From Phormidesmis priestleyi ULC007 (GTDB taxonomy: Bacteria; Cyanobacteriota; Cyanobacteriia; Leptolyngbyales; Leptolyngbyaceae), in contig NZ_MPPI01000012.1 in assembly GCF_001895925.1 (NCBI RefSeq), positions 62,001 through 126,000 on the forward strand: a stretch of DNA of 64,000 bases, written 5' to 3'. Shown here piece after piece: positions 26,552 through 35,695 of the stretch; within the stretch, counting starts at the first letter, position 1; each line of letters begins with the position of its first letter. Below the pieces are notes generated by a model. The model saw only the letters and a list, made by a program, of their open reading frames with translations. It made no database searches and was not told where the DNA came from. The translations under genes and the position numbers were made by a program.

Positions 26552-26643
26552 GTTGCGGAGAGAGTGCGCTTTAGGGTGTGAATGGGTTGCGATCCGCTCA
26601 ACGGAATTGTAAGTTTAGGCGTGTTTGTTGACCCGGAAGCCCA

Positions 26644-26775
26644 CCCGGAACTTAAGTTCCGGGCTGATAGCGGAAGTCCATTGAAATGGACTAAAACGCT
26701 TTTCCAGTGCTCTTTAGAGCACTTGTGCTGTGAGCCAGGAAATTAATTTCCTGGTGGACTCGACCGCAGCGAGTC
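26644..26775. repeat. Cluster of five short hairpins
   Basis: Five consecutive palindromes occupy 132 bp between the TPR and dacB genes. They are CCCGGAACTTAAGTTCCGGG (26644-26663), AGTCCATTGAAATGGACT (26675-26692), AGTGCTCTTTAGAGCACT (26706-26723), CCAGGAAATTAATTTCCTGG (26735-26754), and GACTCG/CGAGTC around 7 bases (26757-26775). Each could fold alone. None is followed by a clear T-run. The arrangement is that of a composite extragenic palindromic repeat. The rest of the 350-bp gap shows no gene. Confidence 0.9.
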
Positions 26776-26899
26776 GCTTAACTGATACAAGATTTTGAAC
26801 ATACTCGGCAAATGGGGTCACGATCGGGCGCTAACCTGCAACAATTTTGACGAGCGCTCAGTCAAAGTGGATGAGCTTCCCTTTAGAATTGCCGCTCCC

Positions 26900-28405
26900 A
26901 TGAAATCAGCCCGTTCTGCTCGATGTTCTCACACTGCGCTGGCAGTTTTTCTTACCGCAACGACTGTCTTTTTTTCTCTAACCCCGTCTGGCAGTGCTAA
27001 AGCGCCAGTGAAACAGCCTGTTAAGGTGGCACAAGCACCTGGAACGCTCTGCCCTGCTCAGTTGGCGGCACCTATTAATCGCTCGCTCGATCGCGTCTCT
27101 GGTGGTCGTTGGAGCGTGTTAGTGCAAACGCAAGGGGCAGCCCGTCAAACTCTATTCGCTCGAAACCCAAATACTCTGCTGATTCCAGCGTCTAATAATA
27201 AAATTTTTACCACTGCCGCCGCTTTAAAGAAATTGGGTGCCCAATATCGCATTCGCACAACGGTTTACGGCAGTGGCAGCAGCCCTAATCTGGCGACGTT
27301 GAGAATTGTGGGTCATGGCGATCCAAGTTTGACGACGACGCAGTTAGGGGCGATCGCACAGCAGCTCAGTCAACGGGGCATCCGGCAGGTGACTCAACTG
27401 ATCGGCGACGATACCTACTTTCGAGGAGCGTTGACCAATCCTTTTTGGGATGCAGAAGATGCTGGACAAGCTTACGCCGCACCGATTAATGGTTTGATTC
27501 TCAATCAAAATATCATTGGACTGACGGCAGTTCCTCGCCAAGTCGGACAATCGCTACAGGTGAAGTGGGATGATCCCACCGATGCCAATGATTGGCGGCT
27601 CAATAACCAGGGAGTCACCGTTTCAGCGAGTGGCGGCGAATTTTTGGATGCCGATCGCGTTGGCTCTACGATTCGCGTTACGGGGCAACTCCGGGCTGGC
27701 TCTGCATCAGAACTAATCGGCGTTGCCATTCCTAACCCTGGTAACTATTTGGTCAAAAAATTTCGTGATATGTTGACCAGTAACAAGATTGGAGTCACCA
27801 ACTCGACGTTAGTAAAATTCACGCCCGCTCGTGCTGATGAAGTCGAGTTAGCTGCCGTAGAGTCTCCGCCGCTGTCGAGTTTGCTGTTTGAAACCAATCA
27901 AGAAAGCAACAACACCTACGCAGAAGTTTTGCTCAAAACATTGGGACAGAAGCAAAATCCGGCTAGTCAAAACACGACTGAGAGCGGCACGATCGCCGTC
28001 AAATCCATCCTGTCAGATTTGGGAGTCAAAGCCGATCGTTACTCTATGGTTGATGGATCGGGACTCGCCGATCGCAATCGCGCTAGTGCACAGGCGTTTG
28101 TAGAAACGCTGCAAGCCATGACCCAAATTCCTGAAGCCAGTGTGTTTCGGCGATCACTGGCAGTTTCGGGCGTAAGTGGCACCCTAAAAAATCGCTTTCG
28201 CAATACGCCTGCTCAAGGGATTGTGGCTGCAAAAACAGGAACGATTACAGGTGTGGTGGCGCTTTCGGGTTATGTGACCCCGCCTAACTATCCGCCTCTC
28301 GTGTTTAGCGTGATTGCCAATTCTGGTGCCTCAGCCGGAACAGTACGATCGTCCGTCGATGACTTAGTAATCCTACTGACTCGACTGCGAAGTTGTGGAG
28401 GATAA
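26900..28405 (+). CDS. dacB: D-alanyl-D-alanine carboxypeptidase/endopeptidase (PBP4 type)
   Basis: Peptidoglycan hydrolase of family S13, acting in the periplasm on D-Ala-D-Ala ends and cross-links. The ATG at 26900 is chosen since it opens a good signal peptide (LAVFLTATTVFFSLTPSGSA); an upstream TTG at 26795 is in frame. The 501-residue product keeps the three active-site motifs: SxxK in PASNNKIF (Ser about 98), SNN in QESNNTYAEVL, and KTG in AAKTGTITGV (about 445). The large insert between SxxK and SNN matches PBP4. Its last 63 bp are repeated downstream of the first Uma2 gene. Confidence 0.95.
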   Translation: MKSARSARCSHTALAVFLTATTVFFSLTPSGSAKAPVKQPVKVAQAPGTLCPAQLAAPINRSLDRVSGGRWSVLVQTQGAARQTLFARNPNTLLIPASNNKIFTTAAALKKLGAQYRIRTTVYGSGSSPNLATLRIVGHGDPSLTTTQLGAIAQQLSQRGIRQVTQLIGDDTYFRGALTNPFWDAEDAGQAYAAPINGLILNQNIIGLTAVPRQVGQSLQVKWDDPTDANDWRLNNQGVTVSASGGEFLDADRVGSTIRVTGQLRAGSASELIGVAIPNPGNYLVKKFRDMLTSNKIGVTNSTLVKFTPARADEVELAAVESPPLSSLLFETNQESNNTYAEVLLKTLGQKQNPASQNTTESGTIAVKSILSDLGVKADRYSMVDGSGLADRNRASAQAFVETLQAMTQIPEASVFRRSLAVSGVSGTLKNRFRNTPAQGIVAAKTGTITGVVALSGYVTPPNYPPLVFSVIANSGASAGTVRSSVDDLVILLTRLRSCGG

Positions 28406-28431
28406 TAAGCTATCGGGTTTGGTTACTGCCC

Positions 28432-29277
28432 ATGACTCAACAGCTTCTCAACGATGGAGAAATCGTCACTGAGCTTGACATCAGCCATCTGGTCATCGAG
28501 GACGATACCCCTGTGGACAATCTGCAATCTGAGAAGCAGCAACGGCTGCTAGTGGAACCCCTCTACAGTTCCAAGGCGCTGCCGTCACCGTTTCTCGCGG
28601 CTGCCAACGTGGGACTGTTTTACAAACTTAAGGGAGATCCGGTTGTCCCTGATGTCATGCTCAGTCTAGGAGTACAGTGCGCTGACGACTTCTCGAAGAA
28701 ACAGAATCGATCGTATTTTGTGTGGGAGTTTGGCAAGCTGCCAGAGGTCTGCGTTGAGATCGTCTCTAACCAAGAAGGCGACGAACTGACATTAAGTCGG
28801 AAGTCACAGCAGAAGGGAAAGACGATCGTCAAGAAAGATTTGTACGCGCAAATTCGCATTCCCTACTACGTGGTGTTTGACCCTCTAAAGCAGATTCAGG
28901 GTGAACCTGAGATGAATGGGGCGCTGCTGCGGGTCTGGGCAAATTCGGTAGGGCGCTACCTAGAATTAACCCCGCCGCAAGGAGTCAGTGAGGTGGGGCA
29001 GTCGATCTGGTTAGAAGAAGTCGGTTTGGGACTCACGCTCTGGTCAGGAGAGTTCGAGGAAGAAGTGGCGCGGACATGGTTGCGCTGGTGCGTTTACCCC
29101 GAAGGGGGAACTGCTTCGCAACGTGATGGGCAAATCATTCCCACCGGGGCGGAGCGGGCAGAAATTGAGCGACAACGGGCAGAAATTGAGCGACAGCGGG
29201 CAGAAGCCGAGCGACAACGGGCAGAACGGTTAGCCGATCGTCTACGAACACTAGGTGTAGACCCGGACGAAATCTGA
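28432..29277 (+). CDS. Uma2 family protein, copy 1
   Basis: A 281-residue Uma2 family protein (PD-(D/E)XK nuclease-like fold), starting MTQQLLNDGEIVTELDISHL. The core carries GDPVVPDVMLSLGVQ (acidic D) and LPEVCVEIVSNQEGDEL, then YYVVFDPL, which fit the fold. The tail contains an in-frame insert (EGGTASQ) and three AEIERQR-type heptads; the second copy has neither in this form. Uma2 genes are abundant in cyanobacteria and of unknown function; endonuclease activity is a common annotation but not shown. It starts 27 bp after dacB. Confidence 0.85.
   Translation: MTQQLLNDGEIVTELDISHLVIEDDTPVDNLQSEKQQRLLVEPLYSSKALPSPFLAAANVGLFYKLKGDPVVPDVMLSLGVQCADDFSKKQNRSYFVWEFGKLPEVCVEIVSNQEGDELTLSRKSQQKGKTIVKKDLYAQIRIPYYVVFDPLKQIQGEPEMNGALLRVWANSVGRYLELTPPQGVSEVGQSIWLEEVGLGLTLWSGEFEEEVARTWLRWCVYPEGGTASQRDGQIIPTGAERAEIERQRAEIERQRAEAERQRAERLADRLRTLGVDPDEI
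29100..29118. repeat. Short hairpin insert inside Uma2 copy 1
   Basis: CGAAGGGGGAACTGCTTCG pairs CGAAG with CTTCG. Comparison with copy 2 shows a net gain of nine codons at this point. The same hairpin lies in frame in the flavoprotein gene at 38183-38201. Confidence 0.85.
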
Positions 29278-29309
29278 TCAGAACTCATTCGAGTGCGTGA
29301 GCCGCAAAG

Positions 29310-29372
29310 GTGCGATCGTCCGTTGATGACTTGGTAATCCTACTGGCTCGGCTGCGGAGTTGTGAAGGATAA
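29310..29372 (+). pseudogene. Duplicated dacB 3' end (remnant)
   Basis: These 63 bp repeat the last 21 codons of dacB (28343-28405), displaced by 967 bp, and still read open to the TAA (VRSSVDDLVILLARLRSCEG). Seven differences are counted, five of them synonymous. It is the left edge of the duplication that produced the second Uma2 gene. No start codon or body of dacB is present, so it is a non-functional remnant. Confidence 0.88.
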
Positions 29373-29398
29373 TAAGCTATCGAGTTTGGTTACTGCCC

Positions 29399-30175
29399 AT
29401 GACTCAACAGCTTCTCAACGATGAAGAAATCGTCACTGAGCTTGATATCAGCCATCTGGTCATCGAGGACAATACTCCTGTGGACAATTTTCAATCTGAG
29501 GAGCAGCAACGGCTGCTGGTCGAACCGCTCTACAGTTCTAAAGCTCTGCCATCGCCATTTCTTGCCGCCGCAAATGTAGGGTTATTCTACAAACTCAAGG
29601 GTGATCCGATCGTGCCCGACGTGCTGCTAAGTCTGGGCGTGCAGCGAGCGAATGACTTCTCCCAACGGCAAAACCGCTCTTATTTTGTGTGGGAATTTGG
29701 CAAAGTGCCAGAAGTCTGTATCGAAATCGTCTCCAACCAGGAAGGCGATGAATTGACGTTGAGCAAAAAATCGCGGCAGAAAGGCAAGACCACGATTAAA
29801 AAAGAGATCTACGCTCAGATTGGTGTGCGTTACTACGTCGTGTTTGACCCCTTGAAGCAGATTCAAGGACAAGATGAGATGAATGAGGCACTGCTGCGGG
29901 TGTGGTCAATTTCACCGGATGGCTATCCTGAACTGACCCCCCCTGAAGGCATTCACGAGATTGGGCAAGTGATTTGGTTAAACACAGCAGGAATCGGCTT
30001 GACGCTGTGGGAAGGGCAGTTTGAAGAAGAGGTGACGCGACTGTGGTTGCGCTGGTGCGATCGCGATGGGCAAATTATTCCTACCGGAGCGGAGCAAGCA
30101 GAAGTCGAGCGACAACGGGCAGAACGGTTAGCCGATCGTCTACGAACACTAGGTGTAGACCCAGACGAAATTTGA
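29399..30175 (+). CDS. Uma2 family protein, copy 2
   Basis: A 258-residue paralogue of the preceding gene, starting MTQQLLNDEEIVTELDISHL, with the same core (GDPIVPDVLLSLGVQ, EVCIEIVSNQEGDEL, YYVVFDPL). It lacks the small hairpin insert and has one instead of three AEIERQR-type heptads in its tail. The leader (GATAATAAGCTATCG to the ATG) is nearly identical to that of copy 1, so both came from one duplication. Codon differences between the copies are plentiful, so the duplication is not recent. Activity is unproven, as for copy 1. Confidence 0.85.
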   Translation: MTQQLLNDEEIVTELDISHLVIEDNTPVDNFQSEEQQRLLVEPLYSSKALPSPFLAAANVGLFYKLKGDPIVPDVLLSLGVQRANDFSQRQNRSYFVWEFGKVPEVCIEIVSNQEGDELTLSKKSRQKGKTTIKKEIYAQIGVRYYVVFDPLKQIQGQDEMNEALLRVWSISPDGYPELTPPEGIHEIGQVIWLNTAGIGLTLWEGQFEEEVTRLWLRWCDRDGQIIPTGAEQAEVERQRAERLADRLRTLGVDPDEI

Positions 30176-30196
30176 TGAAAACTTAGCCTCAAGGTT

Positions 30197-30829
30197 TTAA
30201 ACTTTATTAAACAGCGCTCGATAAACGGCTTCTCCCCGCTCTATCGTTGAGGATTCTCGCTCCGTCGGGACGGGCAGCGGATTGTCGGACAACCAATCGT
30301 GCCCCTGACGTTGAAACGCGGCATGGGCAGAAAATCGATCGACCATCTCGATCGCGACTTCTTCGACATCAGATTGCACAAACACCTGACCGCGATCGCT
30401 TAAATGAAGCGCTAATTCTTCGACCACCTGCGGCTGCACGACTCGCCGCTTTTGATGTTTGCGCTTAAACCACGGGTCAGGAAACTGAATCGTCACCTGT
30501 TGCAGAGTTCCCGGTTCGAGATTGGTAAATAGGGCAGGCAGCGAATTGTTGACGTTGCAGAACAAATAATGCAAGTTTTGCAAACCTAGCTCGTCTCGGA
30601 AGGAGAGGGCTTGCTCAACTAGCGGTTCTCGAATTTCTAGCCCTAAAAAATTCCACTCTGGCTGAAGCTGGGCCATTTTGAGCAAAAAGCGCCCCCGTCC
30701 GCACCCAATATCGAGATGCAGGGGCTGAGTCAAATCAGCATAAATCTTCTCCCAGTCAGGCGACTGCGCTGGAGTCTGATATTTTCGACTCAAAGGGTTG
30801 ACGTGCTCACGCACCCGAACAATAGCCAA
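30197..30829 (-). CDS. trmB: tRNA (guanine-N7)-methyltransferase TrmB
   Basis: Methylates G46 of tRNA using S-adenosylmethionine. The 210-residue protein begins with TTG at 30829, supported by GGAGAG eight bases upstream and by the family opening AIVRVREHVNPLS. The SAM-binding strand is LHLDIGCGRGRFLLKMA, and the TrmB-specific block IQFPDPWFKRKHQKRR is complete. Convergent with Uma2 copy 2 and 20 bp downstream of the FIST gene. A single ordinary housekeeping gene; confidence is high. Confidence 0.96.
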   Translation of the reverse strand: MAIVRVREHVNPLSRKYQTPAQSPDWEKIYADLTQPLHLDIGCGRGRFLLKMAQLQPEWNFLGLEIREPLVEQALSFRDELGLQNLHYLFCNVNNSLPALFTNLEPGTLQQVTIQFPDPWFKRKHQKRRVVQPQVVEELALHLSDRGQVFVQSDVEEVAIEMVDRFSAHAAFQRQGHDWLSDNPLPVPTERESSTIERGEAVYRALFNKV

Positions 30830-30849
30830 AAGTGACTCTCCAGAATAAT

Positions 30850-32130
30850 TTAACGCTCATTTTTGCCTTTAACAATGCCAAATACTGACGTGTAGCCATG
30901 CAAAAACGTGCTGTTGCCGACCGGACCGATCTCACCACCGCAGAAAAAGCCACTCACTGGAACGCGATCGAGATATTGGGCAAAAAGCTGGGTGTCAAAA
31001 TTCGGTTCCCCATATAGCCCTTCGCCTCGCCCCATGCAGGAAAACATTAAAGCACCGATCGCCGAGGATTGCGCGTTAGTTTCTATCTGATAGCGTTGCA
31101 GCAAGACTTCTAAATCTTCGGCAGAGGTTTGGGCATCTCGCAAATGGAACTGAATGCGCTGCCCCGGACGAATGCGATCGCCGATCGCGATCGCGCCCAC
31201 CCGCGGGTCAACGCCCAACAGATTGCGAATCAAAAAGTCGCCCTGCTCTAACCCTTGCTTAAACTCGTTTTGCGCCACCCCCACAAAAAGAGAATGCTGG
31301 GCTAGATCTCGGTCTTCTTCACTCAGGGTGTCAATCACTTCTCGCAAAATCTCTAGCGGAGTGCGCTGTGTGGCAACCTTGCGGCTAGATGCCGCGCCCT
31401 CTTCTAAACTGTCGCGTTCTTGCAAGCCTAGGACGATGTTACGTTCACCTTCAGTCACCCAATAAGGCTGCCCGATCGGACGGCACCCTTGAGCGACGAT
31501 CGTCTCCATCACGATGTTGCCACTCAGCGCCACCCCAACCGATCCATCGCGATAGAAGCGATCGTTGCAAAACAGCCCGATCGTGCCCCCTGTGTGATCA
31601 GAACTCGCTAAACCGCCCACTTTAGACGCGCCTGCATAAGCGTAGTCTAGCCCTTGAAGCAAATCATTCACTTTGGCAGAAAAGGGATCTGCCAGGACGA
31701 CGAAATGGGGCTGGTCGGTGATCGGTACACCTACCAACTCGATCCAAGCATCAGGCGAACTGTCTAAGTCAGGCAACTGATCACCTGTCAGATGAAAGGT
31801 TTTAATCTTTACGCCCGGAAGCGATGCTAGCGTCAAACTCAAGGCGGGTTCTCCTTCGACTTCACGCACCTTACCGCGGCGGGTCACGCCCACTACGCCA
31901 CCCCCACTACAGCCGATCATCGGCACGTTGGGCAATTTGTCTCTCAGCAGAGGCAGCAGGCGAGAATATTCACTGGCAAACGCCGAGGAGATGAAGACAA
32001 ACCCCAAATCAGCAGGAGCCTGTAGAGATTCCTGCGCTTGCTCAACCACTTCTGTCACAGCCGCTTCTAGAGAAGGTCGCGTCGAGAGGGCACAAACCCA
32101 CTTCATTGAGTCAGTGGTCGGTTTTGTCAT
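30850..32130 (-). CDS. FIST-domain sensory protein
   Basis: A 426-residue protein with a FIST_N domain (about 20-240) and a FIST_C domain (about 245-420), the pair thought to bind small ligands such as amino acids for signal transduction. Start ATG 32130 follows AGGGGA; an in-frame upstream codon to 32151 is unlikely. Recognisable are LGFVFISSAFASEYSRLL, MIGCSGGGVVG, and the C-terminal FSCMGRGEGLYGEPNFDTQL and PVSGFFCGGEIGPVG. There is no kinase or GGDEF domain attached, so it probably works through a partner. It is upstream of trmB in the same direction. Confidence 0.9.
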   Translation of the reverse strand: MTKPTTDSMKWVCALSTRPSLEAAVTEVVEQAQESLQAPADLGFVFISSAFASEYSRLLPLLRDKLPNVPMIGCSGGGVVGVTRRGKVREVEGEPALSLTLASLPGVKIKTFHLTGDQLPDLDSSPDAWIELVGVPITDQPHFVVLADPFSAKVNDLLQGLDYAYAGASKVGGLASSDHTGGTIGLFCNDRFYRDGSVGVALSGNIVMETIVAQGCRPIGQPYWVTEGERNIVLGLQERDSLEEGAASSRKVATQRTPLEILREVIDTLSEEDRDLAQHSLFVGVAQNEFKQGLEQGDFLIRNLLGVDPRVGAIAIGDRIRPGQRIQFHLRDAQTSAEDLEVLLQRYQIETNAQSSAIGALMFSCMGRGEGLYGEPNFDTQLFAQYLDRVPVSGFFCGGEIGPVGNSTFLHGYTSVFGIVKGKNER

Positions 32131-32602
32131 AAAATTTCCCCTTGTTACCATGAGCCATTAATTGCCAAGGTAGACATTATTGTGACGATCGTACTCTCAG
32201 TTTACTAAACCCCTGCATAGACTGGAGCGATCAATTCAAGACCCGTGATCAGACTATTTTGATCGATCAGCCTGCAATTTGGGCAATAATTTTCGCGATC
32301 GCGCTTCCCGTAATCATTTGCTGGGTTTCCCGAACGCGACGCTGGTTTCAAAGCAGGTTAAACTATCGATACAAGCGTAATAGTGAGTACTTTCAGGTCT
32401 AAATAAAGTGTTGCGTCGGTTGCAGATGCCTAAATCTTAAAAGATTACCCTCGATTGAGAAACGCATTTGCGATCGCTTGTATCACTATATCTGTGACAG
32501 TAAGTGAGCGGCACCTCAAACCCTGAATTGTGCCTACTCTCTCAAACTCCTTGAGCGACCCATTTCAGTATCTCCGTTCAACGAAAGGACGAAAGCATAA
32601 CC
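32131..32602. other. Long leader/intergenic region upstream of cp12
   Basis: About 470 bp between the divergent FIST and CP12 genes. No reading frame is convincing. GAAAGGACG about 13-20 bases before the CP12 start is a plausible ribosome site. The region is long enough for a regulated CP12 leader, but I cannot point to a specific motif. Confidence 0.45.
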
Positions 32603-32821
32603 ATGAGTGACATCGAAAAGCAGATTGAACAAGAACGCGACAACGCCCGCGAAGTTTGCGGAATTGACGGCAAAGATCCTAAGTGCGCTGCCGCATGGGA
32701 TGCCGTTGAAGAGCTTCAGGCAGAACGCGCTCACCAACTTCAGACCAAGCCCAAAAACTCTTTAGAGCAGTTTTGTGATGACAATCCCGATGCCCTAGAG
32801 TGCCGCGTCTACGACACCTAA
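32603..32821 (+). CDS. cp12: CP12, Calvin-cycle regulatory protein
   Basis: A 72-residue intrinsically flexible protein that, when oxidised, ties GAPDH and phosphoribulokinase into an inactive complex, shutting the Calvin cycle in the dark. All hallmarks are visible: the N-terminal cysteine pair C19 and C28 (REVCGIDGKDPKC), the core AWDAVEEL, and the C-terminal pair C58 and C67 (FCDDNPDALECRVYDT). Both redox pairs are therefore intact. It is monocistronic, followed by a hairpin terminator. Confidence 0.97.
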   Translation: MSDIEKQIEQERDNAREVCGIDGKDPKCAAAWDAVEELQAERAHQLQTKPKNSLEQFCDDNPDALECRVYDT

Positions 32822-32876
32822 GGCGACTTTAAGAATCTGGGTTTGTGACTAATCCAAACTCTGAAACGATCGAACA

Positions 32877-32919
32877 GGCAATTAGATTCCCCGCGTGGTA
32901 ATCTGGTTGCTTGTTTTTT
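32877..32919 (+). terminator. Rho-independent terminator of cp12
   Basis: GGCAATTAGATT and AATCTGGTTGC form an 11-bp stem (two G-U pairs) around 11 bases, followed by TTGTTTTTT. Position, 56 bp after the CP12 stop, fits. Confidence 0.8.
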
Positions 32920-32955
32920 ATGATCTCAGTTCAGACGTGTTGCGCTACGCTTTTA

Positions 32956-33124
32956 ACGTCAGTTCGAGGAGTTTTTTCGCTTCGTTAAGAGCGACTTTTG
33001 CCCCCTAAATCCCCCAATTTGGGGGGCAAAAGCCAGAATTTCGGTTCAAAGTCCCCCAGAATGGGGGATTTAGGGGGCTTTCCAAATTCACAATCGAAGC
33101 GAACCACTTCTGTCGAACTGACGT
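32956..33124. repeat. Palindromic mobile-like element, copy 4
   Basis: 169 bp with 12-bp perfect end repeats ACGTCAGTTCGA (32956-32967) and TCGAACTGACGT (33113-33124). The core pairs CCCCCTAAATCCCCCAATTT with its complement GGGGGATTTAGGGGG. Sits between cp12 and the DUF3177 gene, 32 bp before the latter start. Confidence 0.88.
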
Positions 33125-33155
33125 GCTTTGAATAAACCGCGCACTAACTTTTATC

Positions 33156-33761
33156 ATGCAAGATGCTCCCTGGTTTGCTCCGCTCGTCTGGACAGATTAT
33201 CGATTAGCGATCCTCTTTACGGTGATCGCGCCCCTGGCAATTTTGATCTGGGCATTTGTGCAAAAGGCAGAAGCGATGCAGCGACTGCTGACCATTTACT
33301 GGCGCGTCGCTAGCCTACTGGCAATTACCGTCTATCTATTGATTGGAGCCTTGCCGATCGCCTTCTTTACAGGTTGGCTCGCTCGCATTCTAGTGCCCAT
33401 TTCCCTATGGTATTGGGCTGATCTGAATGAAGAAATTCGTGAACAGCGCTCAAGTCCGCTGAAATTGACGATGACTTCTTGGCGTTGGGCAGTTTCAGTC
33501 TATTGTGTGCTAGGCGCTTTGGCACAATTGCCGACCTTGGGCTGTGCGCTGCAAACGAGCGTTCAGATGCAAAGCGATGCGGTTTGCCGCGCTTGGTTAG
33601 AGCCAGCCTGGTTATATCGAGAATATTTTCATGGCTCAACCCAACCCTGGTTTTTAGGCTTTTTAGGAATCGGCGGACTGATTGCTTACACGCTCTATTT
33701 CGGCTATTTTGTGTTCTTTAAAGTCGGCAAGCGCAAGCGATCGGCGATGGGAAACTACTAA
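33156..33761 (+). CDS. DUF3177 membrane protein
   Basis: A 201-residue cyanobacterial membrane protein with about five hydrophobic segments (18-36, 48-70, 72-88, 107-128, 163-188). The opening QDAPWFAPLVWTDYRLA and the inner REQRSSPLKLTMTSWRW fit DUF3177. Three cysteines lie in the loop between the last helices (LGCALQ...DAVCRAW). Function unknown. It is followed after 13 bp by the small conserved gene at 33775 and is probably co-transcribed with it. Confidence 0.82.
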   Translation: MQDAPWFAPLVWTDYRLAILFTVIAPLAILIWAFVQKAEAMQRLLTIYWRVASLLAITVYLLIGALPIAFFTGWLARILVPISLWYWADLNEEIREQRSSPLKLTMTSWRWAVSVYCVLGALAQLPTLGCALQTSVQMQSDAVCRAWLEPAWLYREYFHGSTQPWFLGFLGIGGLIAYTLYFGYFVFFKVGKRKRSAMGNY

Positions 33762-33774
33762 TTTGACATGACCC

Positions 33775-34083
33775 ATGAGTGATTACCCACCTCCTCTAGG
33801 GCGACGGCTAGAGCAATATACGCTCAAGCGTCCTGACGAAGTTTTGCTGGTGTCAATAGAAGTAGACGGACAACCTGATGAGATTGCGGTTTTCAAGGGG
33901 TTTTCTAGCTCGTTGATGAACCCGACTGCGTTTGACCCCGATGTGCCTGTAGTGCCCGATCGGGCAGAGATCTTGTCGATCGATCGCTTACAAAGCCCTT
34001 ATAATCCCAACGATCCCCGCTACCTTCAAAAAGGAATGGCTTGGGGAGAATTTCAGTCTTTGTTGTCGTCGCTGGGGCTGTAG
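33775..34083 (+). CDS. Conserved cyanobacterial/plastid small protein (DUF7734-like)
   Basis: A 102-residue soluble protein, LEQYTLKRPDEVLLVSIEVD then GQPDEIAVFKGFSSSLM and DRAEILSIDRLQSPYNP. These blocks resemble a small family found in cyanobacteria and plant plastids that I associate with DUF7734; the identifier is from memory. Function unknown. It lies between the DUF3177 gene and glmM, all in one direction. The acidic, beta-rich sequence has no metal or nucleotide motif. Confidence 0.75.
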   Translation: MSDYPPPLGRRLEQYTLKRPDEVLLVSIEVDGQPDEIAVFKGFSSSLMNPTAFDPDVPVVPDRAEILSIDRLQSPYNPNDPRYLQKGMAWGEFQSLLSSLGL

Positions 34084-34146
34084 AGTCACTTTTATGAGAG
34101 AAGTGGTATTCTCCACAGATAAGAACGTGAGGAGTAAAATTCAGCT

Positions 34147-35589
34147 ATGGTTTCATCGCCCACAAGGACTCAATCACCCAGTCTGTTAGATTCTGGTGTC
34201 TCAAGTTGGGGGGCGATCGCGCTTCCTGATACCGCGCTGTTTGGCACCGATGGAATTCGGGGTCACGCAGGCGATTTATTGACGGCTCCTTTAGCGATGC
34301 AAATTGGCTATTGGGCAGGGCAAGTCTTGAAAGCAACGGCGGCTGAGATCGCGCCTGTGATTTTGGGTCAAGATTCTCGCAACTCTAGCAATATGTTAGC
34401 GATGGCGCTATCGGCGGGGTTAACGGCGGCAGGGGTAGACGTGTGGGATCTGGGCTTGTGTCCGACTCCGGTTGTGGCTTTTTTGACGAGTCACTGCGGC
34501 GCGATCGGAGGTGTGATGATTTCTGCCAGTCACAATCCACCCGAAGATAATGGCATCAAGTTTTTTAACCCCGACGGGACGAAACTCGCAACCAAGCTAC
34601 AGCAGCAAATCGAAGCGGCGTTGCGGGGTCGGGCAGCGGTTGTTTCAGCCTCTTCAAAATGGGGGCAGCACTACTCGCGATCGGAGCTAATCTGTCACTA
34701 TCTCAAAGCATTACAGGCTCCTTTGACGACTCAAACCGATCAGCCTTTGGCAGGAATGCGAGTAGTGTTGGATTTGGCGTGGGGATCTGCGACTCGGCTG
34801 TCTGAGGCTGTCTTCAAGGCGATGGGGGCAGAAACTATTTGTTTGCACGATCGACCCGATGGCGATCTCATCAATGTTAACTGCGGCTCAACTCATCTGG
34901 GGTTACTCAAAGCTGCTGTCAAAGAACACACCGCCGATTTAGGATTTGCTTTTGATGGCGATGCCGATCGCGTCCTTGCCGTTGACAGTCAGGGCAGAAC
35001 CGTCGATGGTGATTATCTGCTTTATTTTTGGGGGCAGCATCTTCTCAAGTCTGGGCAACTGCCGGGGAATACGATCGTGTCTACGGTGATGTCAAATCTC
35101 GGCTTCGAGCGTGCCTGGAAAAAACAGGGAGGACAACTGATTCGGGCGGCGGTTGGCGATCAATATGTTCAGGCAGAAATGATTCGGCACGGTGCCAAAC
35201 TGGGCGGCGAACAGTCAGGACACATTCTCTGTCCGCACTATGGCGTGAGCGGCGACGGCTTGTTGACGGCTTTGCATTTGGCTACACTGGTGAAACAATC
35301 AGGCGCTACGCTTTCAGACTTAATGGATCAGAGTTTTCAAACTTATCCGCAAGTTTTAAAGAATGTCCGCGTTGAGAATCGCGATCGACGGCTCAACTGG
35401 CAATCGTGTGATGCAGTGCAAACGGCGATCGTGCAGGCAGAAGCAGCAATGGGCGATCGTGGGCGCATTCTCGTGCGGGCCTCTGGCACAGAACCCGTGA
35501 TTCGGGTGATGGTCGAAGCCGAAACCGACGAGCTAGTTAACCATTGGACAGAGCATTTAGTCGCGATCGTGCAAAAGCATCTGGCATAA
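34147..35589 (+). CDS. glmM: Phosphoglucosamine mutase
   Basis: Converts glucosamine-6-phosphate to glucosamine-1-phosphate for UDP-GlcNAc and so for peptidoglycan. The 480-residue protein has [17 protein letters not shown] at the start, the phosphoserine loop [17 protein letters not shown] (Ser about 129), the metal loop [12 protein letters not shown] and the sugar-binding GGEQSGHIL. The phosphate-binding [14 protein letters not shown] is near the end. AGGAG precedes the ATG by about 11 bases. An N-terminal extension of about 30 residues before the first domain is a little longer than in E. coli. Confidence 0.97.
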   Translation: MVSSPTRTQSPSLLDSGVSSWGAIALPDTALFGTDGIRGHAGDLLTAPLAMQIGYWAGQVLKATAAEIAPVILGQDSRNSSNMLAMALSAGLTAAGVDVWDLGLCPTPVVAFLTSHCGAIGGVMISASHNPPEDNGIKFFNPDGTKLATKLQQQIEAALRGRAAVVSASSKWGQHYSRSELICHYLKALQAPLTTQTDQPLAGMRVVLDLAWGSATRLSEAVFKAMGAETICLHDRPDGDLINVNCGSTHLGLLKAAVKEHTADLGFAFDGDADRVLAVDSQGRTVDGDYLLYFWGQHLLKSGQLPGNTIVSTVMSNLGFERAWKKQGGQLIRAAVGDQYVQAEMIRHGAKLGGEQSGHILCPHYGVSGDGLLTALHLATLVKQSGATLSDLMDQSFQTYPQVLKNVRVENRDRRLNWQSCDAVQTAIVQAEAAMGDRGRILVRASGTEPVIRVMVEAETDELVNHWTEHLVAIVQKHLA

Positions 35590-35695
35590 AATCGCTGAAA
35601 AGTAGCTATTTTTTTCACTTGCTGATTTTGTGGACTTTCGCGATCGCTCAACCTCCTCTAAAATAAGGAGTCTGCTGCAACGATTAAAGGAAGCA

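Noticed and set aside
26644-26775. CRISPR array
   Set aside because: The hairpins differ from each other and are not separated by equal spacers; no cas gene is in the window.
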